64,000 nucleotides of DNA from Bradyrhizobium neotropicale (GCF_001641695.1 NZ_LSEF01000033.1:56456-120455), one strand, 5' to 3'. Numbered from the stretch's first letter, positions 1-9,144 are shown. Translations and numbers: made by a program. The notes: generated by a model not told the origin, from the sequence alone.

Positions 1-239
1 GAGCCATATTCGAACATCGATTCGATATTGGCGTGGCGCTGGCCCGGCCAGGGCTGCGCGCCGAGCACGTCGGACAGGAACGCTTCCGAAGCGCGGTCGC
101 CGTGCAGGATGTTGTTCTCGCCGCCTTCCTCGAAATTGACGACGAACTGCACCACCACCCGCGCATTGCCCGGCCATTGCGGATGCGGCGGGTTGCGGCC
201 GTAGCCGCGAAGATCGCGCGGGTAGGGTGGCTCCTGCAA
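1..239 (-). CDS. puuE: PuuE-type allantoinase, N-terminal part (runs off window)
   Basis: The frame reads as the N-terminus of a PuuE-type allantoinase (polysaccharide-deacetylase fold), which hydrolyses allantoin to allantoate in purine breakdown. The gene continues beyond the left edge, so only about 79 residues are visible. The stretch begins LQEPPYPRDLRGYGRNPP and continues with NFEEGGE and GDRASEAFL, patterns I recognise from this family. No ATG is available; a TTG at 239-237, one base after the stop of the DUF3830 gene, is the likeliest start and would give translational coupling. Family call is good; the start codon is uncertain. Confidence 0.75.
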   Translation of the reverse strand, partial: MQEPPYPRDLRGYGRNPPHPQWPGNARVVVQFVVNFEEGGENNILHGDRASEAFLSDVLGAQPWPGQRHANIESMFEYG

Positions 240-240
240 C

Positions 241-654
241 TCAGACTTCCTCGAAGCGGATCGGGAGGGCGCCCTTCCACAGCACGCTCTTGCCGAGAGT
301 GGCGAGATTTTCCAGGCCCGAGGTCAGGGTGATGAAATGGTTGCCGGCGAGCTGGCCCATCTTGCTCGCGAAGTGCACGCCGCCATAGGCGAGCAGGATC
401 TCGGTCTCGCTGATGCCGCCGGGATAGAGGATGATGTGGCCGGGCGCGGGATAGCTGGTGTGGTTCTCGTAGCCGACGCCGAAGTCGAGATCGCCGAGCG
501 GCATCCACACGCCCTCGCCGCTCCAGCGCACATGGATGATGTGGCTCTCGAACGGCATGGCCTTGCGGAACGCGGCGACGGTCTTGGGCGCAAGCTGCTC
601 CTCGAAGCGGGCATCGAAGGTGAAATCGCCGGCGCGGATAACGAGTTTGCTCAT
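241..654 (-). CDS. DUF3830 family protein
   Basis: The product has 137 residues beginning MSKLVIRAGDFTFDARFEEQ, with the cyclophilin-like beta-rich composition of DUF3830 proteins (for example YENHTSYPAPGHIILYPGG and GNHFITLTSG). DUF3830 genes often sit in purine/allantoin catabolism loci, and here the gene lies directly upstream of puuE on the same strand with one base between stop and TTG. A longer upstream frame exists, but the ATG at 654 is chosen because homology begins there. The biochemical role of the family is not established; an isomerase or lyase role in purine-derived intermediates is only a guess from context. Confidence 0.75.
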   Translation of the reverse strand: MSKLVIRAGDFTFDARFEEQLAPKTVAAFRKAMPFESHIIHVRWSGEGVWMPLGDLDFGVGYENHTSYPAPGHIILYPGGISETEILLAYGGVHFASKMGQLAGNHFITLTSGLENLATLGKSVLWKGALPIRFEEV

Positions 655-746
655 CTCATCTCTCTGGGTCGGAGGGCTTTGGCCCTCCAAGGGAACTTTC
701 AAGCAAAGAGCATTCCGGACCGGCGCGCGCAAGTGCCGCGGCCCCG

Positions 747-1019
747 TCACCTGCGGTCGTAGGACCAGCCGAAAATCCCGCTTCGCCGCACTTCCGGCTC
801 CGGCTCGGCAACCGGCGGCGGCGCCTCTTTCAGCTCCGCCTGTGGAGGCGGCGCCGGAAGGTGCTCGCATGTCATGGCGTAGACCAGCTTGCCGTCTGCG
901 GTACGTCCGATCGGGGCGCAGGGGTCGGGTCGCGCCGCCGTATTCTTCGGCGTCAACTTGACTTGCGCCACGGCCGGCGACGCCATCAACAACAGGACCA
1001 GCAGATATCTCGATATCAT
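747..1019 (-). CDS. Small secreted proline-rich protein, unknown function
   Basis: This 90-residue product starts with a clear Sec signal peptide (MISRYLLVLLLMASPAVA, cleavage expected after AVA-Q). The mature part has two cysteines (DPCAPIG and MTCEHLP), a proline- and glutamate-rich linker (PAPPPQ to PEPEPE), and ends FGWSYDRR. It is probably periplasmic or anchored at the envelope, with one possible disulfide. I do not recognise a named family. It stands alone, about 90 bp upstream of the DUF3830 gene on the same strand. Confidence 0.6.
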   Translation of the reverse strand: MISRYLLVLLLMASPAVAQVKLTPKNTAARPDPCAPIGRTADGKLVYAMTCEHLPAPPPQAELKEAPPPVAEPEPEVRRSGIFGWSYDRR

Positions 1020-1245
1020 TGTCGCTCGAAACCTCGGATCGTCCCATTCAACCGGATTGCGCGGGTCAAGTCCATCGGCGGCGCGGGCGCAATTGCCGAA
1101 TATTTAGCCGCGACCAAAAGATTTGCTCGCTCCATCGTGATGGCGCCTGCCGTCATAGTCCGCAGCGCACATCGCCATCTCAGCCGCGAGGACGCACGCG
1201 AGACAGTCCGCTCGCAACCAACGTGTCATCACGGGAGAAACGACA

Positions 1246-1464
1246 ATGCGAATGACCTTGACCATCCTCGGCGCCACGCTGATCGCCGCAATCACAATCC
1301 ACGCGGCCGCGGCAAGCGGCCGCCATCACACCCGCAAGGCGAAACCCGCCCCCGTCACCCAGTCGATACGTGACTCCAACGCCGCGCTGTGGCCGTCACA
1401 ACCGACCGAGCCCGACTGGTCGCGCTACGCCAACGGCGCAATGTCGGCGCCCGCGGGGTGGTGA
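1246..1464 (+). CDS. Small secreted protein, unknown function
   Basis: The product has 72 residues: an N-terminal hydrophobic signal sequence (MRMTLTILGATLIAAITIHAAAA) and then a short polar tail (HHTRKAKPAP, EPDWSRYANGAMSAPAGW). A GGGAG ribosome-binding site lies about 8 bases before the ATG at 1246. The tail resembles short secreted proteins common in Bradyrhizobium, but I cannot name a family. No neighbour suggests a job. Confidence 0.5.
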   Translation: MRMTLTILGATLIAAITIHAAAASGRHHTRKAKPAPVTQSIRDSNAALWPSQPTEPDWSRYANGAMSAPAGW

Positions 1465-1635
1465 TGCGAGAGGCGCGATGCTTTGGCCGTAGTGAGGCAT
1501 CCCGCCGGACTCTCGGATGTCGCCCTGGCGAAAGCCGGGACGACATTGGCTGCACATGAAGCGCAACTGCCCCAACGTTGCCATTGCGAGCCGGCATCGG
1601 CTACGCAGGCACTGCCCTGTTTGATGGCGCAACGG

Positions 1636-2025
1636 TCAGTAGGGCTGATAATAGCCCGGACCGCCATAGTAGCCCGGACCGCCATAGTAGCCGTAGCCGG
1701 GACCATAGTAGTGCCGCGGGCCGCCGTAGTAATAATTGTCTTCGTAGTATTCGCGGCGCTGGCTCTCCGCGATCGCCCCCGCGATAATGCCGGTCGCCGC
1801 GCCCATGAAAGCGAGACCCGCCGCACTTGGACCCCGACGATAATAGCGGTGGCGACGGGCGGCGCTGAAGTCGGTCGCCGCGGATGCATTCGAGCTCGCA
1901 GCAACCGCTTTACGTGGCGAGGTCGCCGTCGAGGGCGATGCGGAGGCCGCAACCAGGGCGAGGCTTGCGAACGCGGCCAGGACGGTGTTGTGGCCAACTC
2001 TGAAATTCATGGGTCCATCGCGCAT
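1636..2025 (-). CDS. Gly/Tyr-rich secreted or membrane protein, unknown function
   Basis: The product has 129 residues. After an N-terminal signal-like helix (NTVLAAFASLALVAASASP) comes a basic motif RRHRYYRRGPS, one hydrophobic glycine-zipper-like helix (AAGLAFMGAATGIIAGAIAE), and a C-terminus of repeated GPGYYGG units. The glycine-zipper helix plus Gly/Tyr tail is typical of small outer-envelope proteins of Rhizobiales. The start at 2025 (MRDGPMNF) is preferred because AGAGGA lies 7 bases upstream; an internal ATG at 2010 is the alternative. The Gly/Tyr repeat is encoded by near-identical DNA copies (1639-1700) and could vary in copy number. Confidence 0.6.
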   Translation of the reverse strand: MRDGPMNFRVGHNTVLAAFASLALVAASASPSTATSPRKAVAASSNASAATDFSAARRHRYYRRGPSAAGLAFMGAATGIIAGAIAESQRREYYEDNYYYGGPRHYYGPGYGYYGGPGYYGGPGYYQPY

Positions 2026-2315
2026 CTGAGGGTCCTCTGTTCTCACCCAAAGCAGAGATAGGAAAACGACACGCAACGCGCAAACCATTGAGATGGTTTC
2101 TTGATCGCGGCAATCTGCCACGCCTTGAACGATTGTAAACCGAACAACCAAGTCCAGCTTGATCGATTCAACCTGAGCGGATAATGAACAGCCGCGCCGT
2201 TTTTCGGTCGCCGTAAGCGTTTCACGTGAACCAACGCATCAACCGACGCCGTCGGGATCGATGCAATTCTAAGGGTTCAACGTGACCGACGCGTCCTTTT
2301 CTTCAAGAGAAACAG

Positions 2316-2565
2316 ATGATTGCGGTTCGCAAACTGCCGACGCGCTATGCGCCGATCGTCATGCCATTTGTGCTTTCCATCCTTATGACGGCCGTGGTGT
2401 CGATCATTTCGACACTGAGGAGCCTCGGGCCGACGCCTGCCTTCCTGGCCACCTGGCTGGGCGCTGTCGTGGCTCGTCGCCTTTCCGACGTTGCTCGTGG
2501 TCCTGCCAATGGTCCGCCGGATCGTGGCATGCCTCGTCGTGCCTTCACCTCAACCAGGCCAATAG
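2316..2565 (+). pseudogene. Frameshifted DUF2798 membrane protein
   Basis: The first frame starts at ATG 2316 (MIAVRKLPTRYAPIVMPF) and encodes the first transmembrane helix of a DUF2798 protein (VLSILMTAVVSIISTLRSLG). After FLATWLG near 2460 the homologous sequence continues in another frame: WALSWLVAFPTLLVVLPMVRRIVACLVV to a TAG at 2563-2565. DUF2798 proteins are about 80-residue two-helix proteins that normally read WLGAWALSWLV here. The octamer CTGGGCGC (2457-2464) would be present twice in tandem in an intact gene, so loss of one copy explains the shift. A sequencing or assembly error is the alternative. Confidence 0.65.
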
Positions 2566-2669
2566 CCGGCACGGACGGCGGCGCAAAGCCGCCGTCCTGC
2601 TTCCATGATTGCTCGACACTTCGCGCCGTCGCGACACCGTCCGCGACCTCTGGAATGAGGGGGCAACGT

Positions 2670-3986
2670 CTAGGCCCGGTAGTTCCAGTATTTTCGGAGC
2701 GCGTCGCCCGTGGCCTGAAGATCGAAGCGCTGATCCGGCGTGAGCTGCTGCACGATCAGGCCGAACATGTCGTTGAGGATCGAGCGCTTGCTGCCGAAAT
2801 AGGAATGGCGCAGCCCGACGAGGCTGGTATCGACCAGCGAGGCGTCGATCGTATCGACGCCGTCGACGACCAGCAGCGCCGGGCCGGCTTCGCCCGCCCG
2901 CGGATAGCCGTGCACCAGTCTCGAGGCCATCAGCGCGACGTCGCTTGACGACGCATAGAGCGTGCAGCGGCGCGCGCAGCCCTTGAACTTCTCGGCGAGC
3001 TGGACGAAGCGGTCGCGGCCGATGTCGGGCGCAGCAAAGATGACCTGGCACAGCGTCGCGGCGCCGGGCGGCAATTGCCAGGACCTGACGCGCTCGAGCG
3101 TGTTGATGAGCGCGCGGTTGCCCATGCTGTGGGCGATGACGTGAACCTCGCGGGCGCCGATCTCGGTCAGCGCAAGCCGGAAAAACGCCTCGAAATGCTC
3201 GCGCGACCATTCGATCGTGTCTTCGTCCACCGTGTACTGCTTCGGGTCCGCCGCCGACGCCCAGCTATACAGAAGGGTCCTGCCGGCGAATTTCAGATCG
3301 ACGGAAATCTGCGCGGCACGCCGCGCCGCATCCTCGAACGACACGTTGTAGCCGTGCACGAAGATGAGAACGTCGCGCTGGTCGGCCGCAGCGAGCGAGT
3401 CCGCCAAGCTGGCGGTGAACACATCCCGGCCGAGCATTTCGACCGCCATCAGGATCACATGCTTCTCGGGATCTTGCGAGAATTCGAGACGCCACCAGCT
3501 CGGCCCGGTCAGCTCACCGACGTTGCGGCCGCGCGTCGGCACGCTGACCTCTGCGATCCCGAAGGCCGGCCCTGCGCGGCGGCCCGTATAGTAGTTCGCC
3601 GGCGTGTCGTCGCCGCGCGCGCGATCGGTGCCATAGAAGACGGGAATCTTGACGATGCCGGTGACGTCGTCGGTGCTCGGCCGGACGATCTGCGTGGGGC
3701 CGGTCGGCGGGACGCGGCCGCGGCGGATTATGATTTCGGGACCGAATGTGGGTGCCGGTGGCCGCACCGCGCGCTCGACGAGCTCTGCAGCCGGCGCCTC
3801 CGCGAGCAGCCGTTGGACCAGCGCATCGAGCGTGCGACGAAGCTCGACCGGGTCGTCGCCGCGGCCGGCTCGTCCGGCGAGTTCCAGCAACTCGTCGCTG
3901 TAGGCCGGCCATTTGTCGCCAAGCAGATCCTTCAACCCGGGCCCGAGGTCGAGCAAGGCGATCAACAGGCGCAGCGTCTCGGACAT
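2670..3986 (-). CDS. DUF900-type alpha/beta hydrolase
   Basis: The product has 438 residues. The C-terminal two-thirds is an alpha/beta hydrolase of the DUF900 type: VLIFVHGYNVSFEDA supplies the oxyanion-side strand and turn, and VHVIAHSMGNRALI is the nucleophile elbow (Gly-free AHSMG form). It is preceded by the family's IPVFYGTDRAR motif. The first 110 residues are a helical, acidic region. Start at 3986 (MSETLRLLIALL) is chosen for the GAGGGA site 6 bases upstream; 4022 is an alternative in-frame start. The substrate is unknown. No signal peptide is evident, so a cytoplasmic location is likely. Confidence 0.75.
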   Translation of the reverse strand: MSETLRLLIALLDLGPGLKDLLGDKWPAYSDELLELAGRAGRGDDPVELRRTLDALVQRLLAEAPAAELVERAVRPPAPTFGPEIIIRRGRVPPTGPTQIVRPSTDDVTGIVKIPVFYGTDRARGDDTPANYYTGRRAGPAFGIAEVSVPTRGRNVGELTGPSWWRLEFSQDPEKHVILMAVEMLGRDVFTASLADSLAAADQRDVLIFVHGYNVSFEDAARRAAQISVDLKFAGRTLLYSWASAADPKQYTVDEDTIEWSREHFEAFFRLALTEIGAREVHVIAHSMGNRALINTLERVRSWQLPPGAATLCQVIFAAPDIGRDRFVQLAEKFKGCARRCTLYASSSDVALMASRLVHGYPRAGEAGPALLVVDGVDTIDASLVDTSLVGLRHSYFGSKRSILNDMFGLIVQQLTPDQRFDLQATGDALRKYWNYRA

Positions 3987-4150
3987 CGCGCATCCCTCGT
4001 CAGCGGGGCCGGCCAGGGACATGGCCCGGCGGAGCCACTAGCCTAGAGGTTGCAGAGAATCTGGCAAGTCCGCCGCGCGTGCGGCCTATCGCCATCGCGA
4101 TGGATGTCCGGCCGGACGTCGCTACAACAGCGCGCCGCTATCGATCGCGC

Positions 4151-4987
4151 CTATTGTTGTGCGGATCGCAGCTGCAGCGGAGCCGGCTGCCGCACCGTGG
4201 CATGCGGTGACGGCGTTGCCGGCGCCGGCTTGCGCGTCGTGGCTGCAGCCGGGCGTGGCGCAGGCACGGGCGCTGCGCTCGTCTTCTGCCCCGCATTCGG
4301 CCGGTCGGGCGTTTTCCCGGCGACCTCGGGCGTCTTGTTGTCCGGCGTCTTGGCGACAAGCCGTGCCATTTGTTCCTGGCCTGCCTTCAACTCGCCGGCA
4401 AGCCTGACGCTGTCGAGCGACATCTGCTCCTGGTTCGCTTTCAATTGCGCCTGGCTCGCCTTGAGCTCGTCGATGCCTTGCTGCACGTTTGCGACATCGC
4501 TCGCCAGCTTCTGCAGCAATTCCGTCAGCTCCGGGGGCAGCGCGCTCCCGGTTGACGCGACCGCTTCCGGTATGGCTTCAGCGGCCGCTGCAGGTTGCGG
4601 CGATGCCGGCGGCGCCTCGGCGAGCTGAACAGTTGGGCTCGGCTGAGCGACGGGGGCTGGCTCTTGCGACTGGGACGACGTCGCAGCGCGCAGCGGTGCC
4701 CAACCGGCGATCATCTGCCTGACCGTATCACCGTAGGATGATTGCGAGACCAAGGCAGCGGTGCCAATCCCCGCTGCCAGCACCAGGCCGGCGATGCCGC
4801 GCAGCGCCGGCCGGCCACGCGGCGACCGGCTGCGTGCGTCATCGCGCTCGAGCCTGGAAAGCTGCTCGCTGGCGCGCGCGATCTGTTCATCGACGCTCTT
4901 GATTTTCTCGAAGGTGTGCGAGAGCTCTTCGTCCATGCGTGCGGACAGCGCATAACGCGGCTCGATCGGTGTTGTTACGGAGTTCAT
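4151..4987 (-). CDS. Single-span membrane protein with coiled coil, unknown function
   Basis: The product has 278 residues. A short coiled coil (ELSHTFEKIKSVDEQIARAS) precedes one transmembrane helix (GIAGLVLAAGIGTAALVS), then a Pro/Ala linker, a second long coiled coil (ELLQKLASDVANVQQGIDEL, with QAQLKANQEQ repeats) and a Pro/Ala/Lys-rich tail. This topology suggests an inner-membrane anchor with a periplasmic coiled coil. The start at 4987 has a strong GGAGGGA site. No domain of known function is recognised, although similar proteins seem frequent in Bradyrhizobium. Confidence 0.6.
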   Translation of the reverse strand: MNSVTTPIEPRYALSARMDEELSHTFEKIKSVDEQIARASEQLSRLERDDARSRSPRGRPALRGIAGLVLAAGIGTAALVSQSSYGDTVRQMIAGWAPLRAATSSQSQEPAPVAQPSPTVQLAEAPPASPQPAAAAEAIPEAVASTGSALPPELTELLQKLASDVANVQQGIDELKASQAQLKANQEQMSLDSVRLAGELKAGQEQMARLVAKTPDNKTPEVAGKTPDRPNAGQKTSAAPVPAPRPAAATTRKPAPATPSPHATVRQPAPLQLRSAQQ

Positions 4988-5170
4988 TGGCGCTTCCCTC
5001 CCCCCAGCCCAATGTCGCCCGAAGGCGTCCGTCGCATTTGCTCTGGCTGATGATCGCTCACGCGATTTGTCCAAAGCAAGACCCCATCATGGAAATTAGG
5101 AGGCAGGGCGACGACGAGTTCCGCAGCCCCCTCCTCCGATACCTATCTCGACCCTCGAGGCCGCAGAGGC

Positions 5171-6958
5171 TTACGACAGCGCCCCCAGCACGCCGCGCGT
5201 GGCTTTGTCGATCTCCTCGACATAGCGGCGGCGGGCGAAGGTCTCGGACAGGAAGCCCACCACCTTGCGGCTGTCGGTGGAATCGACCACCGCCAGCATC
5301 TCGGCCTCGGCTTCGTCGAACACCGCCATCGCCGACTTCACGTTCATTTCCGGGATCAGCACGATGTCGATGTAGCGGGCGAGCTCGACCACCTGGATGT
5401 CGTCGGCGATGGTATCGAGATCGCTGGAAAACAGGTCGGGCAGCATGACGAGGCCGACATATTCGTCAGCATTGTTGACGACGACGATGCCGGGGCGCGA
5501 CCCCAGCGCGAACTCGCGCCGCGTCGCGGCAATCGTCGTGGTCGCCGGCACCTTGCCGACGTCGGAGCGCATCAGCCGCTCGACGGTGAGGTTGCGCAGC
5601 CAGCCGACATCGTTGGCGCTGCGGATGGTCTCGCCGCGCAGGTGCAGGCGCCAGGTCGAGAAGGAATGGCCGAACATGAAGCGGACGCAGATCGAGGTGA
5701 CGATGCAGCCCGCCAGCACGACAGCGGTGACGTCAACATTGCGCGTCATCTCGAGCACGAGAAACGACATCGTCAGCGGGCCGCCGACGATGGCGACGCC
5801 AAGCGTCGCCATGCCCGTCAGCATCGCCACCAGCGGGTCGATCGCGAAGTCCGGGCTGATGAGCAGCAGCAGCGCGGCGAAGAACTTTCCGATCAGGCTG
5901 CCGACGAACAGCGAGGCGAAGAACAGGCCGCCGCGAAAGCCGGAGGCGAGCGAGATCAGACAGGCCATCAGCTTCAAGGCAATGATGATCGCGATCAGGC
6001 CGATCGTCATGTCGTGAAAGAGATCGAGCACCATGGCGCCGTGGCCGGCAGCGAGCACCTGCGGAGTGACGATCGCAAAAGAGCCGACGATGAGGCCGCC
6101 GATCACCGGGCGCAACCAGACCGGCAGCCAGGCGAACAGGCGCTCGAACGTCGAGGACGAGCGCATGACGGCGATGCCGACGCCGCTGGTGACGAGCGCG
6201 AGCCCGATCAGCGCCAGATATTGCTCGATGCCGACCGAAGAGACCTTCGGTATCTCGATCGAGTACGGGGCGCCGCCGAGCCACTGTGCGGTCAGTGCAC
6301 CGGCGAGCGAGGCCGCCAGGATCGGCGCGGCGCTGCCGACCGAATAGACGCCGACGATCAGCTCGCAGGCGTAGAAGGCGCCAGTGATCGGCGCGCCGAA
6401 CGCCGCCGCAATCGCCGCTGCGGCGCCGCAGCCGACGATCAGACGCAAATCGTTGCGGCGGAGATTGAAGAACTTGCCGAGCAGCGAGGCGATGCCCGAG
6501 CCGATCTGGGTATAGCCGGCCTCGAGACCGACGGATGCGCCGCAGCCGTTGGAGATCAGCGTCTGGCTCGACACCACCACGCTGTCGCGCATCGAGAGAT
6601 TACCGCCGCGCAGCGCATTGGCCTCGATCGGGTCGACCGCGTTCGATATCTTCATCCGCCGCCGCGACCATTCCATGATGCCGAGCGCGAGCCCGCCGAG
6701 CGCGGGCGCGAGCAGCGCCGCCCAGGGGCTGACGCGCGCATGGGCGGACAGGCGGACGTCGACGGGAATGCCATAGATCAGGACATGGGCGATCTGCGCG
6801 ATCTCGGCCATCAGCGTCACCACCGCGCCGGCAAGCGTGCCGATCACGAGCGCGAGCGGGATCAGGTAGAACTCGTTGCTGCGCAGCAGCGCGCGCAGGC
6901 GAACCATGACCCGGTTCGAACCCTTGCGATCGACGATATGCCTGATCCGCGCGAACAC
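5171..6958 (-). CDS. ClC-family chloride channel/transporter with C-terminal regulatory domain
   Basis: This 595-residue integral membrane protein has the ClC fold. The chloride-site loops are visible: GCGASVGLEAGYTQIG corresponds to the GREGP helix-F region, GAPITGAFYACE follows, and GFRGGLFFASLFVGSLIG is the helix-N segment. The last ~150 residues (from LTVERLMRSDVGKVPATT) look like a paired CBS regulatory domain. The usual gating glutamate position in GREGP reads V-G-L-E-A-G here, so a glutamate is still present. The start is a GTG at 6958 with GGGGCAGG upstream; an internal ATG at 6907 is possible. It lies 13 bases downstream of the aldolase gene on the same strand. Confidence 0.85.
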   Translation of the reverse strand: MFARIRHIVDRKGSNRVMVRLRALLRSNEFYLIPLALVIGTLAGAVVTLMAEIAQIAHVLIYGIPVDVRLSAHARVSPWAALLAPALGGLALGIMEWSRRRMKISNAVDPIEANALRGGNLSMRDSVVVSSQTLISNGCGASVGLEAGYTQIGSGIASLLGKFFNLRRNDLRLIVGCGAAAAIAAAFGAPITGAFYACELIVGVYSVGSAAPILAASLAGALTAQWLGGAPYSIEIPKVSSVGIEQYLALIGLALVTSGVGIAVMRSSSTFERLFAWLPVWLRPVIGGLIVGSFAIVTPQVLAAGHGAMVLDLFHDMTIGLIAIIIALKLMACLISLASGFRGGLFFASLFVGSLIGKFFAALLLLISPDFAIDPLVAMLTGMATLGVAIVGGPLTMSFLVLEMTRNVDVTAVVLAGCIVTSICVRFMFGHSFSTWRLHLRGETIRSANDVGWLRNLTVERLMRSDVGKVPATTTIAATRREFALGSRPGIVVVNNADEYVGLVMLPDLFSSDLDTIADDIQVVELARYIDIVLIPEMNVKSAMAVFDEAEAEMLAVVDSTDSRKVVGFLSETFARRRYVEEIDKATRGVLGALS

Positions 6959-6971
6959 CGCCTGCCCCGCC

Positions 6972-7625
6972 CTAGCCTTCGGACATGCCGTAGCCGGCCA
7001 TACGCTGGCGGACCCGTTCGATCTCGGCGCTGGTGAGCAGCGGCGGTTTCCCTATCTGGAGGCAGCCATGATACTGCCGCGCCAGCGTCTCGACCTCGAC
7101 TGCGAGCCACATCGCCTTGTCCAGGGTCTTGCCGATCGCGATCAGGCCGTGATGGTCGAGCAGGCAGGCGAGCCGGCCCTCCAGCGCTCGGACCGCATGC
7201 TCGGACAGTTCCGCCGTGCCGAAGGTGGCATAGGGCGCGCAGCGGATGCTGTCGCCGCCTGCGGCCGCGATCATGTAGTGCACGGGCGGAATGTCCATGC
7301 CCATGATCGCCAAAATGGTCGAATAGGTCGGATGGGCGTGGACGACGGCGTTGACGTCGTCGCGCGACTTCAGAATGTCACGATGGAAGCGCCATTCGCT
7401 CGACGGCTTCTGGCTGGCGGCATGGGAGCCGTCCATGGCCATGACGACGATCTGGTCCGGTGTCATGGCATCGTAGGGCACGCTGGTCGGCGTGATCAGG
7501 AGGCCGTCATTGTGCCGCAGGCTGATATTGCCCGAGGTGCCCTGGTTGATGCCGAGCGCATTCATGCGGCGGCAGGCGTCGATGATGGCCTGTCTCTTGT
7601 CGAGCTCGTTTCCTGTCATCGACAT
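6972..7625 (-). CDS. Class II aldolase (L-fuculose-phosphate aldolase-like)
   Basis: The product has 217 residues and matches the class II aldolase/adducin family, zinc enzymes that split sugar phosphates into dihydroxyacetone phosphate and an aldehyde. Visible landmarks are the phosphate-binding NQGTSGNISLR, the zinc pair in VVHAHPTYST, and the third zinc histidine in LLDHHGLIAIG. The real substrate cannot be read from sequence; FucA-like or ribulose-phosphate-type substrates are possible. ATG at 7625 (MSMTGNEL) is chosen; the ATG two codons in is equally possible. It is followed closely by the ClC gene, which suggests cotranscription. Confidence 0.8.
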   Translation of the reverse strand: MSMTGNELDKRQAIIDACRRMNALGINQGTSGNISLRHNDGLLITPTSVPYDAMTPDQIVVMAMDGSHAASQKPSSEWRFHRDILKSRDDVNAVVHAHPTYSTILAIMGMDIPPVHYMIAAAGGDSIRCAPYATFGTAELSEHAVRALEGRLACLLDHHGLIAIGKTLDKAMWLAVEVETLARQYHGCLQIGKPPLLTSAEIERVRQRMAGYGMSEG

Positions 7626-7783
7626 CTCGAATTCCGGCGATGGAAGCTTGCTAGAGGGGAAGTACGTCAAAGCAATAAGACAGTGCAAGAGAAAGCGGAC
7701 CTCGCCGCGCATTGTCATGCTTGCGGCCCTGCCGCAGCTTAAAATAGACAGTAAAATCAATGCATTATTGAATCGGCTTAGGA

Positions 7784-8410
7784 TCAGGGCAGCCCCGCGC
7801 GGACGGCGGCGATGCCGTTGATGACGAACTGCACCGAATAGGCGGCAAGCAGCATGCCGAGCACGCGCGACAGCACCGCATTGCCGGTGCGCCCGAGCGT
7901 CCGCGCGATCAGCGACGCGGAGGCAAAGCACAGCATGCAGAGCAGGCAGACCGAGATCACAACCGCGATGATGAGCGCGAGCTTGACGCCATAGCCGGCA
8001 TTGCCCGCCAGCAGCAGAGTAGTGGCGATCGCCCCTGGGCCGGCCATCATGGGGATGGCGAGCGGAAATACAGCGACATCGGAGGCATGCTCGGACAGCG
8101 CCTTGTCGGCCTCGCGCGCCTCGCGATGCGGCCGGTCGCCGAAGATCATCTGATAGGAGACGCCAAACAAGAGCAGCCCGCCTGCGATCTGGAACGCCGG
8201 GATGCCGATCCCGAGCTGGCGCAACAGCCAATTTCCGACCAGCGCGATCACAACCAGGATTGATGCCGCGATCAACGGTGCACGCAGCGCGATCGTCCGC
8301 TTGATTTTGTCGGGCATGCCCCCGGTCGCAGCGAGGAAGGCCGGTGCAAGGCCGACGGGGTCGACCACCAGCAGCAACGTCACGAAGGCGGACAGGGCAA
8401 AGTCGAGCAT
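7784..8410 (-). CDS. MarC/UPF0056 family integral membrane protein
   Basis: The 208-residue protein has six predicted transmembrane segments and the MarC signatures LLVVDPVGLAPAFLA near the N-terminus and PLAIPMMAGPGAIATTLLLA in the middle. Family members were once thought to be antibiotic-resistance transporters, but their substrate is not firmly known. The ATG at 8410 (MLDFALSAFVT) fits the family N-terminus better than the upstream ATG at 8455. It has its own short intergenic gap from the aldolase gene downstream. Confidence 0.85.
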   Translation of the reverse strand: MLDFALSAFVTLLLVVDPVGLAPAFLAATGGMPDKIKRTIALRAPLIAASILVVIALVGNWLLRQLGIGIPAFQIAGGLLLFGVSYQMIFGDRPHREAREADKALSEHASDVAVFPLAIPMMAGPGAIATTLLLAGNAGYGVKLALIIAVVISVCLLCMLCFASASLIARTLGRTGNAVLSRVLGMLLAAYSVQFVINGIAAVRAGLP

Positions 8411-8562
8411 GGGAGAATGCGTCTCACGCAAGCGGTGGCTTGAGCTGCAATCCATAACGGCTCGCCGCGACCTCTGCGAGGAACATTTGCTCTCGCAGAC
8501 TCTTGATCGCCCGAGGATTGAGGAAGGGCATGCCTTCCCGTGTCACCTCAAGAGGAGGATAT

Positions 8563-9144
8563 ATGGCTAGACGAACCACGAAGCGAACAACCAAGAAACG
8601 CGCAACCAGGAAGACTGCGGCGCGGCGCACGCGCCGGGCGCCGAAGACGCTGAACGATTTGTTCCTGGAGACGCTGAGGGACATCTATTTCGCCGAGAAC
8701 AAGATCATCAAGACCCTGCCCAAGATGTCCAAGGCCGCGCACTCGAAGGACCTTGCGGCCGCCTTCAACAAGCATCTGCGCGAGACCCAGGGCCAGGTCA
8801 AACGGCTCGACCAGATCTTCAAGATGCTTGGCAAGCCGGCGCGCGGCAAGCCTTGCGAGGCGATCAACGGCATCACGGACGAGGGCGCCGAGATCATGAG
8901 GGAGTTCAAGAACGCCCCTGCCCTCGATGCTGGCCTGCTCGCTGCGGCCCAGGCGGTCGAGCACTACGAGATCTCCCGCTACGGCACGCTGCGCACCTGG
9001 GCCGAGGAACTCGGCATGCAGGAGGCCGCAACGTTGCTCCAGGCGACGCTGGACGAGGAAGAATCGACCGATCGCGCGTTGACCGAGCTCGCCACTTCCG
9101 TGATCAATCTCGAAGCGGAAGGCCACTACCGCGCTGCGGCTTGA
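8563..9144 (+). CDS. YciE/YciF ferroxidase family (DUF892) ferritin-like protein
   Basis: The product has 193 residues. A very basic N-terminal tail (about 28 residues of Arg/Lys/Thr, resembling a histone H1 tail) precedes a DUF892 four-helix bundle: LNDLFLETLRDIYFAENKII, then HLRETQGQVKRLDQIF, AVEHYEISRYGTLRTWAEEL and LDEEESTD. The Glu/His residues of the helices can form a di-iron site as in YciF-type proteins, which are stress-induced. The basic tail is an unusual addition and suggests nucleic-acid association, as in Dps with basic tails. The ATG at 8563 has a near-consensus AGAGGAGG site. A stable hairpin follows at 9169-9201. Confidence 0.85.
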   Translation: MARRTTKRTTKKRATRKTAARRTRRAPKTLNDLFLETLRDIYFAENKIIKTLPKMSKAAHSKDLAAAFNKHLRETQGQVKRLDQIFKMLGKPARGKPCEAINGITDEGAEIMREFKNAPALDAGLLAAAQAVEHYEISRYGTLRTWAEELGMQEAATLLQATLDEEESTDRALTELATSVINLEAEGHYRAAA

